Counted from the first letter of the stretch, positions 21,335 to 33,180 are shown. The stretch is 64,000 bases of DNA from Salinicola sp. (GCA_002695065.1 NZNW01000072.1:1-64000), one strand, 5' to 3'. Made by a program: numbers and translations. Notes: generated from the letters alone by a model not told the origin.

Positions 21335-22849
21335 ATGGCCAACGAAAGCTACGATCTGATTGTCATCGGCGGCGGCATCAACGGCGCCGGCATCGCCCGG
21401 GATGCCGTGGGCCGCGGTCTTTCGGTACTGCTGGTGGAGGCCGATGACCTGGCCAGCCATACCTCCTCGGCTTCCACCAAGCTGATCCACGGCGGCCTGC
21501 GCTATCTGGAGCAGTACGAGTTCAAGCTGGTGGCCAAGGCACTCGCCGAGCGCGAGATACTGCTCAAGGCCGCGCCGCACATCATCTGGCCGATGCGTTT
21601 CATCCTGCCCCATCAGAAGCATCTGCGGCCGGCCTGGATGATCCGAATCGGCCTGTTCATGTATGACCACCTGGGCGGACGACAGACGCTGGCTGGCTCA
21701 CAAGGCGTCAAGTTCGCCGATCATGCAGCCGGTATTCCGCTCAAGCCCGAGTTCACCAAGGGCTTCGCCTACTCGGATGCCTGGGTTCAGGATGCCCGCT
21801 TGGTGGTGCTCAACTGCATGGATGCGGCCAGCCGCGGCGCGCGGGTCATGACGCGTACCCGTGCAACGGCTGCGGTGCGCCATGCCGACGGCTGGCAGGT
21901 AATGCTCGAGACGACCGACGGCGCGACGACCGAGGCGCATTCGCGCGGACTGGTCAACGCAGCCGGCCCCTGGGCGGCGCGCTTCCTGGACGATATCGCC
22001 TCCCAGGATCACCCGTATTCGCTGCGCCTGATCAAGGGCAGCCATATCGTGGTGAACCAGCTGTTCGACCACGACTACGCCTACATCTTCCAGCAGCCGG
22101 ACGGGCGCATCGTCTTCGCGATTCCCTACGAACACGATTTCACGCTGATCGGCACGACCGATGTCGAGCATGAGGGCGAGCCGGACAGGATCGCCATCGA
22201 GGAGGACGAGATTCGCTATCTCTGCGACGCCGCCAATCGCTATTTCGAGCAGCCGATCGGTCCCGACGATGTCGTCTGGAGCTATTCCGGCGTACGCCCC
22301 CTGCTCGACGATCGCGAGGACAACGCCAGCGAAATCACCCGCGATTACCGCATCCAGCTCGATCTCTCCGGCGGCGCCCCGCTGCTCAACGTCTTCGGCG
22401 GCAAGCTGACGACCTATCGGCGCCTGGCCGAGGACGCCGTCGACAAGCTGGCTCCTGAGCTGGGTAACCGTGAACCCGCCTGGACCGGCAAGGGTCATCC
22501 ACTGCCCGGCGGCGAGAACGCCAACCCCCGGGAGCTGGTCGAGTCGCTGCAGGCCAGCCACGCCTTCATCCCGCCGCGCACGGCCGACCGTTGGGTCTTC
22601 AACTACGGCACCCGGGTCATGAAACTCCTCGGCGAGGCACAAAGCCTTGCCGATCTCGGCGAACACTTCGGCGCCGATCTCTATGCCGCCGAAGTCGATT
22701 ACCTGCGCCAACACGAATGGGCCCGGACCGCGGATGACGTCCTCTGGCGACGATCCAAGCTCGGTCTGCGGCTCGACGAGAGCGAAAAGCGTCGGCTCGC
22801 CGATTACCTGGCCTGCCCGCCTCCGGCAGCGATGCAGGGGGAAACGTAG
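21335..22849 (+). CDS. glpD: Aerobic glycerol-3-phosphate dehydrogenase GlpD
   Basis: FAD enzyme of 504 residues. The N-terminal Rossmann motif is VIGGGINGAGIARDAVGRG (residues about 8-26). Substrate-binding and family motifs TSSASTKLIHGGLRYLEQYE and FGGKLTTYRRLAEDA are present. It oxidises glycerol-3-phosphate to dihydroxyacetone phosphate at the cytoplasmic face of the inner membrane and passes electrons to ubiquinone. It precedes glpF and glpK, giving a complete glycerol uptake and oxidation set. No glpR is in view. Confidence 0.93.
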   Translation: MANESYDLIVIGGGINGAGIARDAVGRGLSVLLVEADDLASHTSSASTKLIHGGLRYLEQYEFKLVAKALAEREILLKAAPHIIWPMRFILPHQKHLRPAWMIRIGLFMYDHLGGRQTLAGSQGVKFADHAAGIPLKPEFTKGFAYSDAWVQDARLVVLNCMDAASRGARVMTRTRATAAVRHADGWQVMLETTDGATTEAHSRGLVNAAGPWAARFLDDIASQDHPYSLRLIKGSHIVVNQLFDHDYAYIFQQPDGRIVFAIPYEHDFTLIGTTDVEHEGEPDRIAIEEDEIRYLCDAANRYFEQPIGPDDVVWSYSGVRPLLDDREDNASEITRDYRIQLDLSGGAPLLNVFGGKLTTYRRLAEDAVDKLAPELGNREPAWTGKGHPLPGGENANPRELVESLQASHAFIPPRTADRWVFNYGTRVMKLLGEAQSLADLGEHFGADLYAAEVDYLRQHEWARTADDVLWRRSKLGLRLDESEKRRLADYLACPPPAAMQGET

Positions 22850-22949
22850 CCGACGAACGCGCCACGCCTCGACAACCGATCGCAACGTCGTCGTGACGCA
22901 GTCATCCGGGCCATGCCGGCCGTAACATCACTCACAGTTAAGGAAGACC

Positions 22950-25258
<2,309 letters not shown>

Positions 25259-25279
25259 GAACGCATTTCCAAACACTTG

Positions 25280-25400
25280 TGATGATGGGCGTCGGGGGGC
25301 AAGGCGAAGCGAGGGTCCCTTGCCATGGATGGCAAGGGTAGCGCCCAGGGAGGGGTTTACAGCGCCCTCGCGAAAGCTTGCCACCGAGAAAGCCCATCCC
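25280..25400. repeat. Large palindromic intergenic element
   Basis: A nested inverted repeat fills most of the gap after glpK. The outer arms are GATGGGC and GCCCATC. Middle arms are GGCAAG...GCGAGGG and CCCTCGCG...CTTGCC. Inside, CCCTTGCCAT and ATGGCAAGGG (25317-25338) form a perfect 10-bp stem with a 2-base gap. It could fold as one long hairpin or branched RNA. Such elements are often dispersed repeats, but only this copy is in the window. Confidence 0.5.
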
Positions 25401-25473
25401 TTCCACGGTCATGAAAGAAACTTTAAGAGCACCCCGCCGCGCCTCGGATAAGCTCGCACCCTGAAAGACAGCG

Positions 25474-25502
25474 CCCGAGTCCTCCGAGCCAGGGGACTCG
25501 GG
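25474..25502 (+). terminator. Hairpin upstream of the OsmC-YcaO gene
   Basis: CCCGAGTCC and GGACTCGGG form a perfect 9-bp stem with an 11-base loop, followed by CCTTGTCG. It may be the glpK-side terminator. The rest of 25259-25644 apart from this hairpin and the palindromic element shows no gene. Confidence 0.45.
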
Positions 25503-25644
25503 CCTTGTCGTGCATCGGCCGAAGACGTCTCCGAGCCAGCAGTCTCCCGATCCCCCCAAGACACCTCGCCTTCAAACCCGGATAATGGCCGCCATTCGCC
25601 CGGCCGACGCCCGGGCCACGCCATTCAGCAACCCGGTCCGCCCC

Positions 25645-27840
25645 ATGGAAATCAAGGTCAACTATCTCGACAACCTGCGCCAGGAAGCCAAGTTCGACGA
25701 CTTCACGGTGATCACCGACCAGCCGATCCGCTACAAGGGCGACGGCTCGGCGCCGGGGCCGTTCGACTACTTCCTCGCCTCCACGGTGCTCTGCGCGGCC
25801 TATTTCGTGCGGGTCTACTGCAACGCCCGCGAGATCCCCACCGAGAACATCCGGCTGTCGCAGAACAACATCGTCGACCCGGAGAACCGCTACAACCAGA
25901 TCTTCCGCATCCAGATCGAGCTGCCGGCGGACATCTCCGACAAGGATCGCACCGGCATTCTGCGCTCCATCGAGCGCTGCTCGGTCAAGCGGGTGATCCA
26001 GAACAACCCCGAGTTCCAGATCGAGGCGGTGGAGAACATCGACGAGAACGCCCAGGCGCTGCTGATGGGCGGCTCGCTCGACAAGGACGGCGAGAGCCAG
26101 GAGACCTGGATCGAAGGCAAGGACCTGCCGCTGGAGCGGACCATCGCCAACATGACGGGTATCCTCGAGCGTCTCGGCATGAAGATCGAGATCGCCTCCT
26201 GGCGCAATATCGTGCCCCACGTCTGGTCGCTGCACATTCGCGACGCCGCCTCGCCGATGTGCTTCACCAACGGCAAGGGCGCGACCAAGGAAGCGGCGCT
26301 CTGCTCGGCACTGGGCGAGTTCATCGAGCGCCTCTCCTGCAACTTCTTCTACAACGATCAGTTCTTCGGCACTGAGATCGCCGCCAGCGAGTTCGTCCAC
26401 TACCCCAACGAGCGCTGGTTCCAGCCGGGGCCGAACGACGCGCTGCCCAGCGAGATTCTCGACGACCACTGCCGGGCGATCTTCGACCCGGAGGGCGAGC
26501 TCAGAGGCTCGCATCTGTATGACACCAACTCCGGACGCACCGACCGCGGCATCGTCTCGCTGCCGTTCCAGCGCCACTCGGACGGCGAGACGGTGTGGTT
26601 CCCGTCGAACCTGATCGAGAACCTCTATCTCAGCAACGGCATGAGCGCGGGCAACACCCTCGCCGAAGCGCAGGTGCAGTGTCTCTCCGAGATCTTCGAA
26701 CGGGCGGTGAAGCGCCAGATCATCGAGCAGGAGATCGCGCTACCGGACGTGCCCGAGGCGGTGCTGGCGAAGTACCCGACGATTCTCGAAGGCGTGCAGG
26801 CGCTGGAAGCCCAGGGCTTCCCGGTGCTGGTCAAGGATGCCTCCCTCGGCGGACGCTTCCCGGTGGCTTGCGTCACCCTGATGAACCCGCGTACCGGCGG
26901 CGTGTTCGCCTCCTTCGGCGCGCACCCCAGCCTGTCGGTCGCCATCGAGCGCAGCCTCACCGAGCTGCTGCAGGGGCGCAGCTTCGAAGGCATGAACGAC
27001 CTGCCACCCCCCACCTTCAACGCCCAGGCGGTGAGTGAACCGAACAACTTCGTCGAGCACTTCATCGACTCTTCCGGCGTGGTGTCGTGGCGCTTCTTCA
27101 GCGCCACGGCGGACGTCGACTTCGTCGAGTGGGACTTCTCCGGCACGAACGACGAGGAGGCCGCCAGTCTGTTCGCCATTCTCGAGGAAGAGGGGCTGGA
27201 GGCCTACGTCGCCACCTTCGAGGATCTCGGCGCACCGGTGTGCCGCATCCTGGTGCCCGGCTACTCCGAGGTCTATCCGGTCGAGGATCTGGTGTGGGAC
27301 AACACCAACATGGCGCTGGCTTTTCGCGAGGATATTCTCGCCCTGCACGCCTTGGATGAGGCGCAGTTGGCCGCCCTGCTCGACCGCCTGGAGGAGAGCG
27401 AGCTCGACGAGCAGATGAAGATCGTCACCCTGATCGGGATCGAGTTCGACGACAACACCGTGTGGTCGGAGCTGACCATCGCCGAATTGAAGCTGCTGAT
27501 CCAGCTGGCGCTGGGCCGACTCGAGGACGCGCTGGACGGCGCGCAGATGTTTTTGCAGTTCAACGACAACACCGTCGACCGCGGGCTCTTCTATCAGGCG
27601 CTGTCGGCGGTGCTCGAGATCGCCCTGGACGACGATCTCGACCTCGACGACTACCGTCACAACCTGACCCGCATGTTCGGCGAGGCGAAGATGGCGGACG
27701 CCATCGGCGCGGTGGAGGGCTCGGTGCGCTTCCCCGGACTGACGCCCACCAGCCTGGAGCTCGAAGGCATCGAGCGCCACCAGCGCCTGCTCGAGAGCTA
27801 TCACAAGCTGCACGCCTGGCGGGCAGCCCAGGCGCGCTGA
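25645..27840 (+). CDS. ycaO: OsmC-YcaO fusion protein
   Basis: 731 residues from the Met before EIKVNYLDNLRQEAK. Residues about 1-150 form an OsmC-like domain with the paired cysteines of that peroxidase family (STVLCAAYF and SIERCSVKR). Residues about 175-560 match E. coli YcaO: EIASWRNIVPHVWSLHIRD, CFTNGKGATKEAALCSALGEFIERLS, and AEAQVQCLSEIFERAVKR with the acidic/Gln residues that bind ATP and magnesium. The C-terminal part (about 570-731) is helical, as in E. coli YcaO, but lacks the proline-rich tail of azole-forming YcaOs. E. coli YcaO has been linked to RimO-dependent methylthiolation of ribosomal protein S12. A start at 25585 is possible. No SD is obvious at either site. Confidence 0.85.
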   Translation: MEIKVNYLDNLRQEAKFDDFTVITDQPIRYKGDGSAPGPFDYFLASTVLCAAYFVRVYCNAREIPTENIRLSQNNIVDPENRYNQIFRIQIELPADISDKDRTGILRSIERCSVKRVIQNNPEFQIEAVENIDENAQALLMGGSLDKDGESQETWIEGKDLPLERTIANMTGILERLGMKIEIASWRNIVPHVWSLHIRDAASPMCFTNGKGATKEAALCSALGEFIERLSCNFFYNDQFFGTEIAASEFVHYPNERWFQPGPNDALPSEILDDHCRAIFDPEGELRGSHLYDTNSGRTDRGIVSLPFQRHSDGETVWFPSNLIENLYLSNGMSAGNTLAEAQVQCLSEIFERAVKRQIIEQEIALPDVPEAVLAKYPTILEGVQALEAQGFPVLVKDASLGGRFPVACVTLMNPRTGGVFASFGAHPSLSVAIERSLTELLQGRSFEGMNDLPPPTFNAQAVSEPNNFVEHFIDSSGVVSWRFFSATADVDFVEWDFSGTNDEEAASLFAILEEEGLEAYVATFEDLGAPVCRILVPGYSEVYPVEDLVWDNTNMALAFREDILALHALDEAQLAALLDRLEESELDEQMKIVTLIGIEFDDNTVWSELTIAELKLLIQLALGRLEDALDGAQMFLQFNDNTVDRGLFYQALSAVLEIALDDDLDLDDYRHNLTRMFGEAKMADAIGAVEGSVRFPGLTPTSLELEGIERHQRLLESYHKLHAWRAAQAR

Positions 27841-27858
27841 TCGACGCTGCCCCCGCCG

Positions 27859-28254
27859 TCACCGGTCGGCCGGGTGATTCACGCCATCACCGACCGGAAT
27901 CGGCCCGGGCAGGTCGAAGGGATCGACCCCTTCCAGACAGGCGATGTTGTAGCCGTACTGGTCCGGATTGGAACGCCGCTGATGGTGAGTGTAGATACCG
28001 CAGTTGCCGCAGAAATAGTGCCGTGCGGTCATGGTGTTGAACTGATAGCGGCGCAGGGTTTCCCCTCCGCTGACGATGCGCAGTCCCGCCAGCGGCACGC
28101 TCGCCACGATCGCGCCGCGGCGTCGACACATCGAGCAGTTGCAGCGACGCGGATCGACCACGCCATCGGGTAGTTCGAGTTCGAGCACCACCGCACCGCA
28201 GTGACAGACTGCACGGTGGCGTGGCTGAATATCGGTACTGCCGATGCGCTTGAT
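27859..28254 (-). CDS. GFA-family protein (CENP-V/GFA zinc domain) with non-standard start
   Basis: The protein carries the zinc-binding cysteines of the GFA fold: VCHCGAV, CNCSMCRRRG and FCGNCGIYTHH. Conserved sequence begins before the first GTG (28191): the CHCGAV motif and about 17 residues before it are in frame and bounded by a TAG at 28258-28260, yet no ATG, GTG or TTG is available there. AAGGGGGG lies 7 bases before an ATC at 28252-28254, so initiation at ATC is plausible, giving about 131 residues. Otherwise the ATG has mutated or the base call is wrong. GFA proteins include glutathione-hydroxymethyl-glutathione-related and other small-molecule-binding members; the role here is unknown. 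Confidence 0.65.
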   Translation of the reverse strand: MKRIGSTDIQPRHRAVCHCGAVVLELELPDGVVDPRRCNCSMCRRRGAIVASVPLAGLRIVSGGETLRRYQFNTMTARHYFCGNCGIYTHHQRRSNPDQYGYNIACLEGVDPFDLPGPIPVGDGVNHPADR

Positions 28255-28439
28255 GATCTAGCCCCCCTTGCGCTCCCGCGCTCCGTCGCCGCTCTCTGCA
28301 GCATAGCGCCACGACGCCAATCTTCACCATCGTCAAACGATTACGTCTCTTCACATATCTCTGTCTCCGCTTCATGCAAGCGTCACGGGGCGGCGCTAGC
28401 CTGCCGCTCATCGACGACCACTCTTCGAGGAGACGAGAC

Positions 28440-30023
28440 ATGCCGACACAGCGAAAGCCCTTCACGCGACGCGACTTCCTGGCCGCCAGCGGCCACGTCG
28501 GGCTCGGTATGGCGGGAATCGGGCTCCTCGGCGCACCGGCGATCGTGCTGGCCGAGGGGCGACGCCCGACGGTGGAAGGCGGCGTGATGAGCGGCGACGT
28601 GCTGCCGGACCGCGCCATGCTGTGGGGAAGAGCGAGCATGCCGTCGCGGATGCTGGTCGAGGTCGCCGACAACCCCGAGTTCCGCGGTGCGCGCCAGTTG
28701 CCCTGGATCGATGTGCTACCCGGCACCGACCTGACCGGCAAGATCGACGCGACCGGCCTGCAGGGCATGAACACCGTTCACTACCGGGTGCGATTCGCCG
28801 CACTGGGCGATTCACGCGCGGCGAGCGAGCCGGTGGTCGGACGGCTGCAACTGCCGCCCTCCCAACCGAGAGACATTCGCTTCGTCTGGTCCGGTGACGT
28901 GGTCGGCCAGGGCTGGGGCATCGATGAATCCCGCGGTGGCATGCGCACCTGGGAGACGATGCGCCAGGTTCGGCCGGATTTCTTCATCCACTCCGGCGAT
29001 ACGGTCTACGCCGACGGGCCGCTGGAAGCGCAGACCGAGCTCCCCGATGGCGGCGTGTGGCGCAACATCGTCACGCCGGCCAAGCAGAAGGTCGCCGAGA
29101 CGCTGGACGAATATCGCGGCCAGCACGCCTACAACCACCTCGACGCCAACTTCCGCCGCTTCGCCGCCGAAGTGCCGATGCTGGCCCAGTGGGACGATCA
29201 CGAAACGACCAACAACTGGTATCCGCAGGAGATTCTCGACAACGATCTCTATACGGAGAAGAACGTGGCGCTGCTCGCCGCCCGCGGTCGTCAGGCGTTT
29301 CTCGAGTACATGCCGATCCGGATGTCCACTTCCGCCCCGCAGCGGATCTATCGCCGTTTCTCCTACGGGCCGGGGATGGAGGTCTTCATGCTGGACATGC
29401 GCAGCTATCGCGGCCCCAACAGCGCCAACCTGCAAGGCGAGGAGTCCTCGGCCACCGCGTTCCTGGGCGAAAACCAGTTCCGCTGGCTGCGCCAAGCGCT
29501 GAACGACTCCACCGCGACCTGGAAGATCATCGCCGCCGACATGCCCATCGGCCTGGTGGTACCGGACGGCGATCGGTTCGAAGCGATCGCCAACAATGAC
29601 CCCGGCCAGCCGCTCGGGCGGGAACTGGAGCTCGCCCGGCTGTTGCAGGCCATTCGTGACGACGATATCCGTAACGTGGTCTGGTTCACCGCCGACGTTC
29701 ACTACACCGCCGCGCACCACTACGCCCCGGAGCGCGCCAGTTTCAAGGCGTTCAAGCCGTTCTGGGAGTTCGTCAGCGGACCGCTCCACGCCGGCACCTT
29801 CGGCCCCAGCGAGATGGATGCCACCTTCGGCCCGGAGGTGACCTTCTTCAAGGCCCCGCCGGAGGGCCAGTCCAACCTGCCGCCTTCGGCGGGCTACCAG
29901 TTCTTCGGCCAGGCCGATCTGGACGCCGAGAGCGAGACGCTGACCGTCCGGCTGAAAGACAGCGATGGCAGGACGCTGCACACCCAGGTACTGGAGCCCG
30001 AGCCCCGCTCCGCCAACGCCTGA
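28440..30023 (+). CDS. phoD: PhoD-type alkaline phosphatase, Tat-exported
   Basis: 527 residues. The N-terminus has a twin-arginine signal (FTRRDFLAASGHVGLGMAG, residues 8-26), consistent with folding of the metal-loaded enzyme before export. A PhoD N-terminal domain follows (GVMSGDVLPDRAMLWGRA). The metallophosphatase core shows FVWSGDVVGQGWG, HSGDTVYADG, WDDHETTNN and FTADVHYTAAHHY, supplying the Asp, Asn and His metal ligands. GGAG lies before the ATG. The enzyme would release phosphate from phosphomono- or diesters in the periplasm. Confidence 0.88.
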   Translation: MPTQRKPFTRRDFLAASGHVGLGMAGIGLLGAPAIVLAEGRRPTVEGGVMSGDVLPDRAMLWGRASMPSRMLVEVADNPEFRGARQLPWIDVLPGTDLTGKIDATGLQGMNTVHYRVRFAALGDSRAASEPVVGRLQLPPSQPRDIRFVWSGDVVGQGWGIDESRGGMRTWETMRQVRPDFFIHSGDTVYADGPLEAQTELPDGGVWRNIVTPAKQKVAETLDEYRGQHAYNHLDANFRRFAAEVPMLAQWDDHETTNNWYPQEILDNDLYTEKNVALLAARGRQAFLEYMPIRMSTSAPQRIYRRFSYGPGMEVFMLDMRSYRGPNSANLQGEESSATAFLGENQFRWLRQALNDSTATWKIIAADMPIGLVVPDGDRFEAIANNDPGQPLGRELELARLLQAIRDDDIRNVVWFTADVHYTAAHHYAPERASFKAFKPFWEFVSGPLHAGTFGPSEMDATFGPEVTFFKAPPEGQSNLPPSAGYQFFGQADLDAESETLTVRLKDSDGRTLHTQVLEPEPRSANA

Positions 30024-30143
30024 GGCCGGCTGGCGGTCGGCGCCGAGGTCACACCAGCTTGCCCGGGTTCATGATGCAGGCAATATTCTGGGAGATGAGC
30101 GATATCCGTTAAGCTGGCCGACGGCCTCTCGAGATTGAAAATC

Positions 30144-31409
30144 ATGGCAAAGACAACCGCGTACCAACCCACGGCGCGTAGCCGAATCGGGCTGGATAGT
30201 CTGAACTTCTTCCTGGCCGACGTTCGCGATGGTGTGGGGCCGTTTCTCGGCATCTATCTGTTGACTCGCCACGAGTGGAGCGCCGGACAGATCGGCGTGG
30301 CGATGTCCGCGATGACTTTCGCGACGATGCTCGCGCAGAGTCCGGCGGGCATGTTGCTGGATATCACGCGCTTCAAGCGGGCGCTGGTGGCCGTGGCGAC
30401 ACTCGTCGTCGCCATCTGCAGCGTGCTGATGACCCAGCCGGCGTTCGTCAATTTGCCGGCCATCGTGATGTTTCAGGCGCTGATGGGGGTGAGTGCGGCT
30501 TTCCTGCTGCCCGCGGTGGCGGCAATGACACTGGGAATGGTCGGCAATCGACGCTTCCCGCACCGCCAGGGACGCAACGAAGTGTTCAATCATGCCGGCA
30601 ACGTGGTGTCGGCATTGCTGGCGGGCGCGCTGGCTCACTTCCTGAGTATCGAGTGGCTGTTCTATGCGCTGGTGATCTTCGCGCTCGGCAGTCTGATCAG
30701 TGTACTCGTGATCCGGGAGGCAGACATCGACCACGACGCCGCCCGCGGCAAAATCGAGGATAAACCGTTGACCGGCGGCAGCATCATCGATGTGCTGAGG
30801 CATCGCCGCATAGTGATGCTGGGCCTGACCTTGGTGCTCTTTCATTTCGCCAACGCCGCGATGCTGCCGCTGGTCGGTCAGTATCTGACCATCGGCGATC
30901 GCGATGCCGCCTCGCTGTACATGTCTGCCTGCATCGTGATCGCGCAGCTGGTGATGATTCCCGTCGCGTGGTGGGCCGGCCGACGGGCAATAAGCTGGGG
31001 CCGCCTGCCGGTTTTCATGATCGGGTTACTGGCACTGCCACTGCGTGGCGCGCTCTATGCCGTCAGCAACGACCCGCTATGGCTTTTGATGGTGCAGGCG
31101 CTGGATGGCATCGGCGCCGGTATCTTCGGCGTACTGTGGCTGATCGTGGCCGCCGATCTCACCCACGGAACGGGGCGTTACAACGTCACGGTAGGCGTAC
31201 TCGGCACCCTGTTCGCCATGGGGGCCGCGAGTTCGAACCTGGTCGCGGGCTATGTGGTGGAAGCCAGCGGATACGCCGGTGACTTCCTGTTCCTGGCCGC
31301 CTTCGGTGTGCTCGCGCCCATTGTCTACCGGCTGGGCGTCGGCGAGACTCGTCCTGACGACCCCGAGCACGCTTCCGTTGGCAACGTGAATTTCATCCCA
31401 ACCGCCTAG
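30144..31409 (+). CDS. MFS transporter
   Basis: 421 residues from the ATG at 30144 (a TTG three codons earlier is also open). About twelve hydrophobic segments are visible in two halves, with a central hydrophilic loop containing DIDHDAARGKIEDKP near residues 195-215. The first cytoplasmic loop reads AGMLLDITRFKR, an MFS motif-A variant. No family-level substrate can be assigned. It runs convergent with mdaB. Confidence 0.8.
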   Translation: MAKTTAYQPTARSRIGLDSLNFFLADVRDGVGPFLGIYLLTRHEWSAGQIGVAMSAMTFATMLAQSPAGMLLDITRFKRALVAVATLVVAICSVLMTQPAFVNLPAIVMFQALMGVSAAFLLPAVAAMTLGMVGNRRFPHRQGRNEVFNHAGNVVSALLAGALAHFLSIEWLFYALVIFALGSLISVLVIREADIDHDAARGKIEDKPLTGGSIIDVLRHRRIVMLGLTLVLFHFANAAMLPLVGQYLTIGDRDAASLYMSACIVIAQLVMIPVAWWAGRRAISWGRLPVFMIGLLALPLRGALYAVSNDPLWLLMVQALDGIGAGIFGVLWLIVAADLTHGTGRYNVTVGVLGTLFAMGAASSNLVAGYVVEASGYAGDFLFLAAFGVLAPIVYRLGVGETRPDDPEHASVGNVNFIPTA

Positions 31410-31424
31410 CCGTGGCGACGCGCT

Positions 31425-32048
31425 TCAGGCGGTGACGGTCGGGTGGACGCCACGGTTCGACATTGCAACGTCGGTGAAAAGCTCCCGCAGATGACGGCGA
31501 TATTCAGCGGTATGGCGCTCGACGTCCGGCATCTTCATCACGTCGTTGGCGATGAACGTCGGCAACCCTTCCAGTCCGACGAAGGCCTGTGACTTGTGGA
31601 ATGCGAAATAGACACCGTCCACGCCCTTGCCGTCGAAGAAGTTGCCCGGCTCGTCGAAGGCTTCCCGCGGCGCGTTCCAGGTCAACGACAACATGTAGCA
31701 CCGGCCCTGAAGCAGGCCGCCGCTGCCGTACTGCTTGGAGGGGTCCTGCCGCGAACGGCCGTCATTGGCATAGAGCGAGCCGTGGCCGGCGGTGAAGACC
31801 TCATCGATGTAGCGCTTCACGCTCCAGGGCGTGCCCATCCACCAACCCGGCATCTGGTAGACGATGACATCCGCCCACAGATAGTTCTGCACCTCGGCGT
31901 CGATATCGTAGCCTTGCTCGATCACCGTCTCGCGGAGCTCGTGCCCCAGCTCCGCCAGTTGCGCGACGGCGACGGCATGGAAGGTATTGTTGAGCTCACC
32001 GCCGGAATGGGCGAACGGCTTGCCACCGTTGATCAACAGAATCTTCAT
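31425..32048 (-). CDS. mdaB: NADPH quinone reductase / modulator of drug activity MdaB
   Basis: 207 residues from the Met before KILLINGGKPFAHSGG. Flavodoxin-like fold of the NQO/MdaB family, with VYQMPGWWMGTPWSVKRYIDEV (about residues 68-89) and the SLTWNAPREAFDEPGNFF stretch forming the flavin/nicotinamide pocket. It probably performs two-electron reduction of quinones to avoid semiquinone radicals. GGAG lies 11 bases upstream. It is divergent from a LysR gene that should control it. Confidence 0.85.
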   Translation of the reverse strand: MKILLINGGKPFAHSGGELNNTFHAVAVAQLAELGHELRETVIEQGYDIDAEVQNYLWADVIVYQMPGWWMGTPWSVKRYIDEVFTAGHGSLYANDGRSRQDPSKQYGSGGLLQGRCYMLSLTWNAPREAFDEPGNFFDGKGVDGVYFAFHKSQAFVGLEGLPTFIANDVMKMPDVERHTAEYRRHLRELFTDVAMSNRGVHPTVTA

Positions 32049-32168
32049 CTCGAATGGTTCTCCATCAATACTGATTAGGCGGCACTCGGCAATGACCGAG
32101 CACAGCGGAATGGAAGCCATTGTGACGAGAAACTGCCTCGGATAAACCACCCGGCCGGCAAGTCACTT

Positions 32169-32183
32169 TTGATTTAAAATCAA
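32169..32183. promoter_or_regulatory. LysR-type operator between mdaB and lysR
   Basis: TTGATTTAAAATCAA is a perfect 15-bp palindrome of the T-N11-A form, in the 160-bp divergent region and 25 bases before the lysR start. It is a likely binding site for the LysR-family protein, affecting both its own gene and mdaB. Confidence 0.65.
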
Positions 32184-32208
32184 CAAAATCTCGTAACGCG
32201 GCAACACG

Positions 32209-33111
32209 ATGAAAAGCACCCTGGAAGAGCAGCAAGCCTTTGTCGCCGTGGTTGACAGCGGCTCCATCACCGCCGCCGCCGAACGGCTCGGCTTGACCGT
32301 CTCTGGCGTCAGCCGCGCGCTCAACCGGCTGGAGCGGAAACTCGAGACGACGCTACTGAGACGAACGACGCGACGCCTGGAGCTGACCGAGGAGGGACAG
32401 ACGTTCCTGGGGCACGCCCGTTCGATTCTTGCTGCCGTCGACAACGCCGAGGAGGCGATCGCCAACCGCCATGACCGTCCCCGCGGCCGCTTGCGCATCA
32501 ATGCAGCGCCGAGCTTCATGCAGTTCGTGATCGTGCCGATCGTCGGCGAATTCCGCGACCGATTTCCGGGCATCACCCTGGAACTCGACACCCACGATCG
32601 CTTCATCGACCTGCTGGAACAGCGCGTCGATCTCGCCATCCGTATTGGCGAGCTCGAGGACTCCTCACTGCATGCCAGGCCGCTGGGCCACAGTCCACTG
32701 CGTCTTCTGGCCAGCCCGGATTATCTCAAGCGTCACGGTGCGCCGCGCGGCGTCGGCGATCTCGCGCACCACAGCCTGCTCGGCTTTAGCCAGCTCGACC
32801 ATCTCAACGACTGGCCGCTGCTCGACGCCCGCGGCGAGCCGTTTCACGTGAAACCCTCGCTATCGGCGTCCAGCGGCCCCACGCTGCTGGAGCTCGTCCT
32901 CGCCGGCGAAGGTATCGCCTGTCTCGCCGACTACATGACCCTCGCCCCACGCCGAAGCGGCGCTCTCGTCGACGTGCTGCCCGAGCAAACCCGGTTCCGG
33001 ACCCAGCGCATCAACGTCGTATACTATCGCCAGACTGCGCTCTCGCAACGTGCGCGGCTGTTCATGGATTTTCTCGCCGAGAAGCTACCGGAGAAGTATT
33101 TAAGAATCTAA
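32209..33111 (+). CDS. LysR-family transcriptional regulator
   Basis: 300 residues. The winged helix-turn-helix fills residues 1-60 (AFVAVVDSGSITAAAERLGLTVSGVSRALNRLE), and a periplasmic-binding-protein-like effector domain spans about 90-290 (LRINAAPSFMQF onward). The subfamily resembles small AaeR/YafC-like regulators. Divergence from mdaB and the palindrome at 32169-32183 suggest it responds to quinone or oxidative electrophiles; the inducer is inference. Confidence 0.85.
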   Translation: MKSTLEEQQAFVAVVDSGSITAAAERLGLTVSGVSRALNRLERKLETTLLRRTTRRLELTEEGQTFLGHARSILAAVDNAEEAIANRHDRPRGRLRINAAPSFMQFVIVPIVGEFRDRFPGITLELDTHDRFIDLLEQRVDLAIRIGELEDSSLHARPLGHSPLRLLASPDYLKRHGAPRGVGDLAHHSLLGFSQLDHLNDWPLLDARGEPFHVKPSLSASSGPTLLELVLAGEGIACLADYMTLAPRRSGALVDVLPEQTRFRTQRINVVYYRQTALSQRARLFMDFLAEKLPEKYLRI

Positions 33112-33180
33112 ATTTCCATTCAATAAAGTCAGCGAACGCTTCATGAATCGCGCCACGAACTCATGATAAGGACATCCCGA

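Noticed and set aside
28320..28400. PHO box upstream of phoD
   Set aside because: A CTCTTCA...CTCTGTC arrangement is visible near 28345-28367 but deviates from the consensus in sequence and spacing.
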